From Tricholomella constricta (Eukaryota > Basidiomycota > Agaricomycetes > Agaricales > Lyophyllaceae), in assembly GCA_013368375.1 (NCBI GenBank), contig JAACJP010000029.1, positions 310,001 through 374,000 on the forward strand: a DNA stretch of 64,000 bases. The letters are read 5' to 3'. Positions within the stretch are counted from its first letter, which is position 1, and every line of letters begins with the position of its first letter. A program made the position numbers and the translations under genes. This document shows positions 32,372 through 43,864 of this stretch, one piece after another. The notes beneath the pieces were generated by a model that saw only the letters and a program-made list of their open reading frames with translations, was not told where the DNA came from and searched no databases.

Positions 32372-33380
32372 CACTGGGTGTGCCCTGACACCGACCTGCG
32401 GAGGTCCGCGGACATGGCCAATTCCCCGCAAGCCTGCCCCCATAGGCCCGCTGCAGAACCAGCGGGCCCGCTGGTACCGTGCCAGACGACTACATGTAGG
32501 GCCCCGCTGGCATCGTGCCACATGTCTACATGTAGGCATCCCGCTGATGCCGTGCCAGACGGCTACATGTAGTGGTCCCCCTGGCACGTTGGACATGCTA
32601 CATGTAGTATGCCCCGCAAACAATGAGCTGCAGACATGTTTTAGTCTGCAGCCGCAATCCCCGTAAGCCCTACAGCACCATATAGGCCCACTGCATCGCT
32701 GGGTGTACCCAATAATAATCCACGGCGGTCCGCAGACGTGGGTAGCCACCAGCCCAGCACCATATAGGCCCGTTGTAGTGCTGGGCCCCGAGACAATGAT
32801 CTGTGGAGGTCCGCGGACGTGGGTGATGTGCCCGCCAGCCCTCCACAGCAGCATATCGGCCCGCTGTAGTGCTGGGTGGGCCCCCAGACAATGATCCGCG
32901 GAGGTCCGCAGACGTGGGTAGTGCCCCGCTGGCCCCCCCCCGCAGCAGCATATAGGCCCGCTGTAGTGCTGGGCCCCCAGACAATGATCCGTGGAGGTCC
33001 GCGGACGTGGGTAATGTGCCACCAGCCCCCCACAGCAGCATATCGGCCCGCTGTAGTGCTGGGTGGGTTGGGCAACCCCCCACTGCTAGGCCCGCTGCAG
33101 TGCTGGGTGTGCCCCAAAAGGGTGACCCGCGGAGGTCTGGCAACCCCCCGCTATCCACCCCGCTGCCCCTCACAGCACCATATAGACCCGCTGCAGCACC
33201 AGCGGGCCCACTGGTACTGTGCCAGATGACTACATGTAGAGACCCCGCTGGCACTGTGCCACACGGCTACATGTAGGGGTCCCGCTGGCGCTCCAGCGGG
33301 CCTGCTGGTGCCGTCAACCACGGCTACATGTATGGCCCCGCTGGACAGTAGGACACGCTACATTGTAATGCCCCTACCTG
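32372..33380 (-). repeat. Right terminal inverted repeat of the KDZ element
   Basis: Reverse complement of 7971-8905, with the outer end CAGGTAGGGGCATTACAATG in reverse complement. CTACATGTAG palindromes occur near 32490, 32530, 32570, 33230 and 33270; CAGCGGGCCCGCTGG-type near 32460; GTCCGCGGAC-type throughout. The 32149-32371 stretch before it is AT-rich with no gene. Confidence 0.8.
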
Positions 33381-33383
33381 GTG

Positions 33384-33889
33384 TGTTAGGGCAACCCTTA
33401 CAATAGAGCGATATCTCATTGACAAGGGGGAATCTGAAGTTATATTTGATGTACAGTAAATGAAGGTAAGTAAGGCTTACCTGACAAGGGGGAATTCGAA
33501 GGGAATAGTGTAAAGGATTCCCCAATGTCAGAGGGCCGACTATATACGAGTGTAAGACGTGAGGGCCGATCCTCCAGAGTGTACTGTACATGTAATAATA
33601 ATGAATGGTGTGCAGCGCGTGTATGGACACGTTCCCAACACTGTCCGATCCTCATGGCTCAGGGTACAAGCACGAGGTGGGACAGCCAACGTCGAGATGT
33701 TGGGTCATCGGGATTGGCGTCGGGCGCACGCAGGGAGGGGAGGGAAACAACAGGAAGTATGTAGGTATATACACCGACGCTTGGGTCAGAGCGTCGGGTC
33801 GGGATTGCAATCAGTTGGTCGGGGGCAACCGCATGAGCGGGGGGACAATCGGTGAGCGTCGGAGGGTGCGAAAGGGAGTTCCCCTAACA
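33384..33889 (-). repeat. Chromovirus LTR (copy B, 506 bp)
   Basis: TGTTAGGGCAACC to CCCCTAACA, reverse-oriented, related to but clearly diverged from LTR copy A and the nested LTRs. It starts three bases after the KDZ right end. Confidence 0.85.
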
Positions 33890-35612
33890 TCACCCCCCCT
33901 CTTGAATCGCAACAGCTCGAGTGAAGATGCCATGGATGTGGCGTGCGGCATCAGCATTGTCGCAGTGGAACTTACAAACCAGGTCGGGTGCGGTGACGTT
34001 CTCCTGGGGCTCCCACAAAGCTTCTTCATAGCCATAGCCTTTCCACAAGATTTTGTACTGAAGTTTCTTGCGGAAGATGCGACTGTCAAGGGTTTGTGGA
34101 CTTCGTAGTGGGGCTCGTCGTCGATGATGTCTGGCGGTGGTGGTGGATCGGACTGCCGACCTTCGATTGGGTCAGCGACGGCGGGGACAAGCTTTACAAC
34201 GTGGAATACTGGGTGAATGCACTTCATAGACTGAGGCAGCAGGAGGCGATATGCCGAACGGACCGACTCGCCTTTGCATGACAGAAGGGCCAAGGTAGCG
34301 ATGCGACAATTTCTTAGATGGTCGGGTCGTGGAAATGTTGGTCGCATCCAAGTACACCTTGTCGCCAGGCTGGTAGTCAGGCGTTGGGGCGTGTCGCTGG
34401 TTGTAATACTGCTCCATGTCGTCCTTTGCCTTTGCAAGCGCCGCCTTGGCTTCCTCCTGTGCCTCCTTCATGCGCTCCACAAACTCGTCAGCAGACTCAT
34501 TCTTGGAGGCGCCCCGACACGGCTCAAAGCCCATGTGCAGATGCCAACCAGTGTCGAGCAGAAAGGGGGTCTGCTGCGTCACCGAATGTACATGGTTATT
34601 GTAGCTGAATTCGGCGTCGGGCAGGAGGTCCTCCCAGTCATCCTGGCGCTCATTGCAGAAGACCCGCAAGACTGTTCCAGCTCCTGGTTGATGCGCTCAG
34701 TCTGTCCATCGGTCTGTGGGTGGTACGCTGTCGAAGCCAACAATTTTGATACCCAGGAGTCTGTACAGTTCGCGCGTGAACTCGGCGGCAAACTGTGGAC
34801 CTCAATTGAAGACGAATGCATCAGGGAGGCCATGCAGCTTCCAAACGTAGCGACGGTAGAGGTTCACAGCTCTCAGGGCCAAACAAGTCGTGTGCAACGC
34901 GATGAAGTGTGCGCTTCCCAACCAAATCCACGACGTTCATGATTGCGTTGTGGCTGTTGGACTCTGGAAGTTCGGTGATGAAGTCGACCGATATGACATT
35001 CCATCGGCCTTTGGGGATGGGAAGCAGCTGCAGTCGTCCAACAGGGAGTTGGCAGCGAGGTTTTGTGCGCAGACACATGTCACAGGTGCTGGTGTACAAA
35101 CCGATGAAGCGCGACATCTGGGGCCACCAGTAGTTGCGTGACACCAGCTCGAGCATTTTCCAGCGACCGGGGTGACCAGCAACCTTGGAGTCGTGGTGCT
35201 GCTCCACAATGCATCAGTGAAGGTCCAGAACATTTGGGACATAGATCCATCCATGGAACGTGAGCAGACTGCCTTCCTCCCCCCACTCGCTGAAGCGTAG
35301 GGAGCGGCCGGTGACCTTAGAAGCCTTGACCAGTTAAGCCGCTTTCGCGACCGCATCCTCCTGTGCACTATCGCGATTGCCTTTGCGAATTGCCTTCACC
35401 GCATTGTCCTCCTCTCCGACCAGTACAAGACCCTTGGTCGCACAAATCGCAAAGAACTCGGGCTTGAGAAGCACAATGTTGGCATTGTCGCCGCTTCCAT
35501 CGCCATGGTCAGCGCGGCGTGACACGCTATGACGGTCACTCCCACTGAGCCTGAGCTGCGGGCCCCGACCAATCCCTATGTCGAGGACAACTCTGACATC
35601 AACGAGTGGCTC
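33890..35612 (-). pseudogene. Rearranged chromovirus pol remnant (integrase and chromodomain)
   Basis: On the minus strand, SGDNANIVLLKPEFFA (about 35500), the HHDSKVAGHPGRWK zinc site, VISVDFITELPESNSHN and FSYNNHVHSVTQQTPF appear in order with several frame changes and stops. The chromodomain region near 34120-33950 is damaged. Gag, protease and reverse transcriptase are missing. At 35530-35605 a piece of the protease-RT linker (TEPELRAPTNPYVEDNSD) reads on the plus strand, so it is inverted relative to the rest. A decayed, internally rearranged copy. Confidence 0.8.
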
Positions 35613-36040
35613 TGTTAGGGCAACCTTACAATGAAGCGTTATCACACTAGCAAAGGGGAATCTGAAGTTGTATTGATTGAATAGTAATGAAGGTATGTAC
35701 TGCTCACCTAGCAAAGGGGAATCCGAAGAGAATAGTCTAAGGATCTCCATTGCTGGGGGGCATGCTATATACGAGAGACTGCACAGTTAATTAAACGATG
35801 GTGTGCAGCATGTGTATGTGACATGTTCCTGAAAGTATCTGACCCTCGTGGCTCAGGGTACAGAGCATGAGGTTGGATTGTCGGTTGCGACGTCAGAGGC
35901 AATGTTGGGGCAGCGTCGGGATCAGTTGGTGCATGGGGAGGGGATTGAATGAATGCATGAATATGTACACAACACTGGGGTCCGAGCATCGGGGATGCGA
36001 TCAGGGTCGGGACAGGAACAATCGTGTATGGTCGGGGGAT
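35613..36040 (-). repeat. Diverged LTR-like segment without a clear inner end
   Basis: It starts TGTTAGGGCAACC like copy B and shares AAAGGGGAATC and CGTGGCTCAGGGTAC blocks. It has drifted strongly and lacks the TAACA end, so the boundary near 36040 is approximate. Confidence 0.65.
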
Positions 36041-37149
36041 GATACTCAAGCTATGCTCGCAATATGATGAAATTTTATTTTATTGACATAGCTCGCATAA
36101 GCTAGGTAGACCTTCCATAGGCTGACACAATGGCTTGGGCATGGTAAACTCACTGTATCTTAAGGTTCAGACTTAGGCTTTTCGAAGTACACTACACAGT
36201 TTGGCACAGTAGACTTGTTAGGATTGAGGTATGCTGGAAAGAAAACTTTGGCTGAAGACTGTCTCACAGCTCTACACACAGTATACACACAGTAGGCTAG
36301 ACTTCAGCCATCCAGTCTTACAAAATGAAGGTAGGCTGAAGTATATTATGTATGTATATATGTGCCCACCACTGACCACTGTTCTCATGGCAGAAGAGCA
36401 GCTGGCTAACCCACCAACTCGCCATGGGCTGCTAAGTCTTTTATTTTGGAGAAAACAACAGCTGCCTCCCCAGCAGCCAGTGCCAACTTTGAGCTCCCTT
36501 AGTATTCACAATATTTCAGCATCAATATATCCTGCATACACTGCATTGCATGCCTCTGTGCTACACTCTTATCCAAATATGCTAACACCTGCTTTGTCCA
36601 AAGGTTTTCTGAACTCCTGATCAATAAATAGATATCAGCTTTTAGCTGGTTTATGTAATACTTAGCGACTGATTTATGAAGTGGAAGAAATAGCCATACC
36701 TAAAGTGTTCTCCCTAATAATATTGATCAATGCCTCTGAAGTCAATCTGTGCTTCTTTTTTACCACCTTATCTTTCAATTGATTGAAGAAGCCTCCCTTA
36801 GAGCTATGGCTGCCAAGGCTGGAAATAGCTTCAAGCACTGAGGTGCATGTAGGTGATTGAGAATATGTTTTGAGTGACTTTGAGAAGGAGGACTGGAATT
36901 CAAGGGTGGGGAAGGAATGTTCAGCAACAATGGCAAGAGCTTAGAGAAAATTCACATAAGTTATATCAGGGAAGAGGAAAAAAAATAGAAAATGTTACAC
37001 AGGAGAAGAAAATGTAATTTTTCTTGCTTTGTTGAAGAAGAGGAAGCCTGAAAATTTGATTATTCTAAGAAAACAAAAGTTATAAAACTTGACACAAACA
37101 ATGCCAGAGAATTGCTCCATAATGGCGAAAGAGAAAGGTTTCTGTCATA
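36041..37149. other. AT-rich region, no gene seen
   Basis: No ORF with family resemblance. It separates the retroelement remnant from the satellite. Confidence 0.6.
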
Positions 37150-40100
37150 CATATGTATCACAAGAAGCAGTTGCTAGTCAGACATGCACCTCATGCAGGG
37201 CAATGGCACTACTTACATCCTGTCACAAGCAACAGTTGCTAGTGAGATATGCACCCCACGCAGAGCATAGGCACTACTTACATCCTGTCACATACCCCAC
37301 ATGGTTAGCATGCCTCAAATTAGCAGCTCTAGGCACTCACCTGTGTTTCCACAAACTAACAGTTGCTGGTCAGATATGCACCTCATGCAGAGCACAGGCA
37401 CTACTTACAGCCTGTCACGGCACCCCCAAACAGTCAGCAGGGCTCAAATAAGCAGCTCTAGGCACTGACCTGTTTTGCCACAAACCAACAGTTACTGGTC
37501 AGATATGCACCTCATGCAGGGCATGAGCACTACTTACAGCCTGTCACAGCACCCCACACAGTCAGCAGGGCTCAAATAAGCAGCTCTAGGCACTGACCTG
37601 TTTTGCCACAAACCAACAGTTACTGGTCAGATATGCACCTCATGCAGGGCACAGGCACTACTTACATGCTGTCACAGCACCCCCACACAGTCAGCGTAGC
37701 TGAAATAAGCAGCTGAAGGCACTCACCTGTTTCAGCACAAACCAATGGTTGCTAGTTAGATATGCACCTCAGGCAGAGCACGAGCACTACTTACAGCCTG
37801 CCACAGCACCCCACTTGGTCAGTATGGCTCAAATAAGCAGCTCTAGGCACTCACCTGTTTTGCCACAAACCAACAGTTGCTGGTCAGATATGCACTTCAT
37901 GCAGGAAACGGGCACTACTTACAGCCTGTCACAGCACCCCACACAGTCAGCATGGCTCAAATAAGAACAAGGCACTTACCTGTTTCAGCACAAACCAACA
38001 GTTACTAGTGAGATTTGCACCTCATGCAGGGCACAGGCACTACTTACATACTGCCACAGCACCGTGTGTGGTCAGTGTGACTCAAATAGGCAGCTCTAGG
38101 CACTCACCTATTTTGCCACAAACCAGCAGTAGCTGGTCAGATATGTACCTCATGCAGGGCACAGGCATTACTTACACGCTGTCACCACACCCTACTCAGT
38201 CAGCCTGGCTCAAATAAGTAGCACTAGGCCCTCACCTGTTTTGCCACAAACCAACAGTTGCTGGTCAGATATCGACCTCATGCAGGGCACAAGCACTACT
38301 TACATACTGCCACAGCACATGCATGGTCAGTATGACTCACATAAGCAGCTCTAGGCACTCACCTATTTTGCCACAAACCAACAGTAGCCGGTCAGATATG
38401 CATCTCACGTAAGGCAAAGGCACTACTGACATCCTGTCACAGCACCCCAGTTGGTCAGCCTGGTTCAAGTAAGCAGCTCTAGGCCCTCACCTGTTTTGCC
38501 ACAAACCAACAGTTGCTGGTCAGATATGGACCTCATGCAGGGCACAGGCACTACTTACATACTGCCACGGCACCATGCCTGGTCAGCATAGCTCAAATGA
38601 GTAGCTGTAGGCACTCACCTGTTTTGCCACAAACCAATAGTTGCCGGTCAGATATGCACCTCATGCAGGGCACAGGCACTACTTACAGCCTGTCACAGCA
38701 CCACTCGGTCAGCATAGCTCAGATAAGCAGCTCAAGGCACTCACCTGTTTTGCCACAAACCAACAGTTGCTGGTCAGATATGGACCTCATGCGGGGCACA
38801 AGCACTACTTACAGCCTGTCACAGCACCCCACTCAGTTAGCATGGCTCAGATAAGCAGCTCTAGGGACTCACCTGTTTTATCACAAACCAACAGTAGCCG
38901 GTCAGATATGCACCTCATGCAAGGCACAGGCACTACTTACATCCTGTCATAGCACCCCACTCGGTCAGCATGGCTCAAATAGTCAGCTCTAGGCTCTCAC
39001 CTGTTTTGCCACAAACCAACAGTTACTAGTTAGATATGCACCTCATTCAGGGCACAGGCACTACTTACAGCCTGTCACAGCACCGCACTCGGTTAGCATA
39101 GCTCAAATAAGCAGCTCTAGGCTCTCACCTGTTTTGCCACAAACCAACAGTTACTGGTCAGATATGCACCTTATGCAGGGCACAGGCACTACTCACATAC
39201 TGCCACAGCACCGTGCATGGTCAGCATAGCTCAAATGAGGAGCTCTAGGCACTCACCTGTTTTGTCACAAACCAATAGTCGCCTGTCAGATATGCACCTC
39301 ATGCAGGGCACGAGCACTACTTACAGCCTGTCACAACACACTCAGCATAGCTCAAATAAGCAGCTCTAGGCTCTCACCTGTTTTGCCACAAACCAGCAGT
39401 TACTGGTCAGATATGCACCTCATTCAGGGCACAAGCACTACTTACAGCCTGTCACAGCACCCCACTCGGTCAGCATGGCTCAAATAATCAGCTCTAGGCA
39501 CTCACCTATTTTGCCACAAACCAACAGTAGCCGGTCAGATATGCACCTCACGCAAGGCACAGGCACTACTTACATCCTGTCAGGGCACCCCACTTGGTCA
39601 GCCTGGCTCAAATAAGCAGCTCTAGGCTCTCACCTGTTTTGCCACAAACCAACAGTTGCTGGTCAGATATGGACCTCATGCAGGACACAGGCACTACTTT
39701 CAAGCTGCCACAGCACCGTGCATGGTCAGTATAGCTCAAATAAGCAGCTCTAGGCACTCACCTGTTTTAGTACAAACCAACAGTTGCTGGTCAGATATGC
39801 ACCTCACGCAGGGCACAGGCATTACTTACAGCCTGTCACAGCACCCCTCATAGTTAGCATGCCTCAAATAAGCAGCTCTAGGCTCTCACCTGTTTTGCCA
39901 CCAACCAACAGTTACTGGTCAGATGTGCACCTCATTCAGGGCACGAGCACTACTTACAGCCTGTCACAGCACCCCACACAGTCAACATAGTTGAAATAAG
40001 CAGCTCTAGGCACTTACCTGTTTTAGTACAAACCAACATTTGCTGGTCAGATATGCACCGCAGGCAGGGCACGAGCACTACTTACATGCTGTCACAGCAC

Positions 40101-43100
40101 CATGCATGGTCAGTGTGACTCAAATAAGCAGCTCTAGGCACTCACCTGTTTTAGTACAAACCAAGACTTGCTGGTCAGATATGCACCTCATGCAGGGCAC
40201 AGGCACTACTTACACGCTGTCACAGCACCCCCACACAGTCAGCGTAGCTGAAATAAGCAGCTCAAGGCACTCACCTGTTTTGCCACAAACCAACAGTAGC
40301 TGGTCAGATATGCACCTCATTCAGGGCACAAGCACTACTTACAGCCTGTCACAGCACCTCCTATGGTTAGCATGGCTCAAATAATCAGCTCTAGGATCTT
40401 ACCTGTTTTGCCACAAACCAACAGTTACTGGTCAGATATGCACCTCATTCAGGGCACAGGCACTACTTACACGCTGTCACAGCACCTCACTCAGTCAGGA
40501 TGGCTCAAATAAGCAGCTCTAGGCTCTCACCTGTTTTGCCACAAACCAACAGTTACTGGTCAGATATGCACCTCATGCAGGGCACGAGCACTACTTACAG
40601 CCTGTCACAGCACCCCACTCGGTCAGCATGGCTCAAATAAGCAGCTCTAGGCACTCACCTGTTTTAGTACAAACCAACAATTGCTGGTCAGATATGCACC
40701 TCATGCAGGGTACAGGCACTACTTACATCCTGTCACAGCACCTCATTCGGTCAGCATGGCTCAAATAAGCAGCTCTAGGGTCTCACCTGTTTTGCCACAA
40801 ACCAACAGTTGCTGGTCAGATATGCACCTCATGCAGGGCACGAGCACTACTTACAGCCTGTCACAAGACACTCAGCATAGCTCAAATAAGCAGCTCTAGG
40901 CTCTCACCTGTTTTGCCACAAACCAACAGTTACTGGTCAGATATGCACCTCATTCAGGGCACAAGCACTACTTACATCCTGTCACACCACCCCACTCGGT
41001 CAGCATGGCTCAAATAATTAGCTGAAGGCACTCACCTGTTTCAGCACAAACCAATGGTTGCTGGTTAGATATGCACCACATGCAGGGCACAGGCACTACT
41101 TACAGCCTATCACAGCACCCCACTCGGTCAGCATGGCTCAAATAAGCAGCTCTAGGCTCTAACCTGTTTTGCCACAAACCAACGGTTGCTGGTCAGATAT
41201 GCACCTCATGCAGGGCACGAGCATTACTTACAGCCTGTCACAGCACCCCACTCGGTCAGCATGGCTCAAATAAGCAGCTCTAGGCACTCACCTGTTTTAG
41301 GACAAACCAACAATTGCTGGTCAGATATGCACCTCACGCAGGGCATGAGCACTACTTACAGCCTGTCACAGCACAGTCAGCATAACTCAAATAAGCAGCT
41401 GTAGGCTCTCACCTGTTTTGCCACAAACCAACAGTTGCTGGTCAGATATGCACCTCATGCAGGGCACAGGCACTACTTACAGCCTATGACAGCACCCCAC
41501 TCGGTCAGCATGGCTCAAATAATCAGCTCTAGGCTCTCACCTGTTTTGCCACAAACCAACAGTAGCTGGTCAGATATGCACCTCATGGCAGGGCACACTA
41601 CTTACAGCCTGACACAGCACCTCCTATGGTTAGCATAGCTCAAATAAGCAGCTCTAGGCTCTCACCTGTTTTGCCACAAACCAACAGTTACTGGTCAGAT
41701 ATGCACCTCATTCAGGGCACAAGCACTACTTACATCCTGTCACACCACCCCACTCGGTCAGCATGGCTCAAATAATTAGCTGAAGGCACTCACCTGTTTC
41801 AGCACAAACCAATGGTTGCTGGTTAGATATGCACCTCATGCAGGGCACGAGCACTACTTACAGCCAGTCACAGCACCCCACTTAGTTAGCATGGCTTAAA
41901 TAATCAGCTCTAGGCTCTCACCTGTTTTGCCACAAACCAACTGTTGCTGGTCAGATATGCACCTCATGCAGGGCACAGGCACTACTTACAGCCTATGACA
42001 GCACCCCACTCGGTCAGCATGGCTCAAATAAGCAGCTCTAGGCACTCACCTGTTTTGCCACAAACCAACAATTGCTGGTCAGATATACACCTCATTCAGG
42101 GCACAGGCACTACTTACAGCCTGTCAGAGCACCTCACTCGGTCAGCATGGGTCAAATATGCAGCTCTAGGCACTCACCTGTTTTGCCAGAAACCAACAGT
42201 TGCTGGTCAGATATGCACCTCATTCAGGGCACAGGCATTACTTACAGCCTGTCACAGCACCATGCATAGTCAGTGTAACTCAAATAAGCAGCTCTAGGCA
42301 CTCACCTGTTTTAGTACAAACCAACAGTTGCTGGTCATATATGCACCTCATGCAGGGCACTGGCACTACTTACAGCCTATCACAGCACCTCCTATGGTTA
42401 GCATGGCTCAAATAATCAGCTCTAGGCTCTTACCTATTTTGCCACAAACCAACAGTTACTGGTCAGATATGCACCTCATGCAGGGCACAGGCACTACTTA
42501 CACGCTGTCACAGCACCCCACTCGGTCAGCATAGCTCAAATAAGCAGCTGTAGGCACTCACCTGTTTTGCCACAAACCAACAGTTGCTGGTCAGATATGC
42601 ACCTCATGCAGGGCACAGGCACTACTTACACGCTGTCACAGCACCTCAGACAGTTGGCATAGCTCAAATAAGCAGCTCTAGGCACTCACCTGTTTTGCCA
42701 CAAACCAACAGTTCCTGGTCAGATATGCACCTCATGCAGGGCACAGGCACCACTTACATCCTGTCACAGCACCCCACACAATTAGCATGGCTCAAATAAG
42801 CAGCTCAAAGCACTCACCTGTTTCAGCACAACCCAACAGTTACTGGTCAGATATGCACCTTATGCAGGGCACAGGCACTACTTACATCCTGTCACAGCAC
42901 CCCACACATTCAGCATAGCTGAAATAAGCAGCTCTAAGCACTCACCTGTTTTAGTACAAACCACCATTTGCTGGTCAGATATGCACCTCATGCACGGCAC
43001 AGGCACTACTCACATCCTGTCATAGCACCTCACACAGTCAGCATAGCTGAAATAAGCAGCTGTAGGCACTCACCTGTTTTAGTACAAACCAACAATTGCT

Positions 43101-43592
43101 GGTCAGGTATGCACCTCACGCAGGGCACAGGCACTACTTACATCCTGTCAAAGCACCCCACACATTCAGCATAGCTGAAATAAGCAGCTGTAGACTCTCA
43201 CCTGTTTTGCCACAAACCAACAGTTGCTGGTCAGATATGCACCTCATGCAGGGCACAGGCACTACTTACAGCCTATGACAGCACCCCACTCGGTCAGCAT
43301 GGCTCAAATAATCAGCTCTAGGCTCTCACCTGTTTTAGTACAAACCAACAATTGCTGGTCAGGTATGCACCTCACGCAGGGCACAGGCACTACTTACATC
43401 CTGTCAGAGCACCCCACATAGTAAGCATGCCTCAAATAAGCAGCTCTAGGCACTCACCTGTTTTGCCACAAACCAACAGTTACTGGTCAGATATGCACCT
43501 CATGCAGGGCACAGACACTACTTACATTCTGCAACAGCACCCTGCACAGTTAGTGTGGCTCAAATAAGCAGCTCTGAGCACTCACCCGTTTT
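37150..43592. repeat. Satellite array, ~50 copies of a 128-bp monomer
   Basis: The monomer contains ordered blocks AGCAGCTCTAGGCACTCACC, TGTTTTGCCACAAACCAACA, GTTGCTGGTCAGATATGCAC, CTCATGCAGGGCACAGGCAC, TACTTACAGCCTGTCACAGC and CGGTCAGCATGGCTCAAATA. The period is 128 bp (for example 41944, 42072, 42200, 42328), with shorter variants of about 120 bp where the CACCCCACTCGG block is trimmed. Copies differ at perhaps 5-15% of sites, and variant positions recur in neighbouring and distant copies. The first units (37150-37300) are the most degenerate. Because 128 is not a multiple of three, the many 60-117 aa frames are repeat artefacts. Confidence 0.95.
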
Positions 43593-43864
43593 GCCTGTTA
43601 ATTGTTTGAATACCATGATAGTCAGTTTTGTGACATGTACAACCTGAATATATCACTTCTACCTTCTGCAAATTTTCAAATCCACCACAATCATCTTTAA
43701 TGCATGCATCAATTTTCTATCAGCATTCAAATGCATACCGGTGAATGTGTATACCAAGCCTCCATCTTTTTCAATGTTTTTTCTACCTCATTGAGCTGTT
43801 GACCTTCCAGGAATTCCCTGTACAACTTTGTTATACTTTATCTCCTACCACCATAATTCTTTAC
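43593..43864. other. Boundary between satellite and GTPase gene
   Basis: AT-rich. It may hold a last minus-strand exon of the GTPase gene (EFLEGQQLNE near 43820-43790). Confidence 0.4.

Larger units (their letters stand above)
7971..33380. mobile_element. KDZ-type DNA transposon with ~1 kb TIRs, ~25.4 kb including nested insertions
   Basis: The ends are defined by comparison with the 4,551-bp element at 21016-25566. That element has the same two termini, CACATACAGGCACTACAATG and CAGGTAGGGGCATTACAATG, both followed by TAGCGTGTCC, and a clean target duplication. Left TIR 7971-8905 matches right TIR 32372-33380 in inverted orientation. Without the 10.9 kb chromovirus the element is ~14.5 kb. 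It carries a KDZ transposase gene (15460-30080) plus genes at 9058, 9882, 12068, 13030-15226 and 30407-32148. KDZ (Kyakuja-Dileera-Zisupton) elements are known large basidiomycete DNA transposons with CxC cysteine clusters. No TET/JBP oxygenase cargo gene is visible. No target duplication matches between the two outer flanks, so this copy has been rearranged or is chimeric. Confidence 0.75.

Noticed and set aside
37150..43592. Regular repeats resembling a CRISPR array or a repeat-protein gene
   Set aside because: The whole 128-bp monomer is repeated with no variable spacers. The period is not a multiple of three and frames shift from copy to copy, so it is a satellite in eukaryotic DNA.
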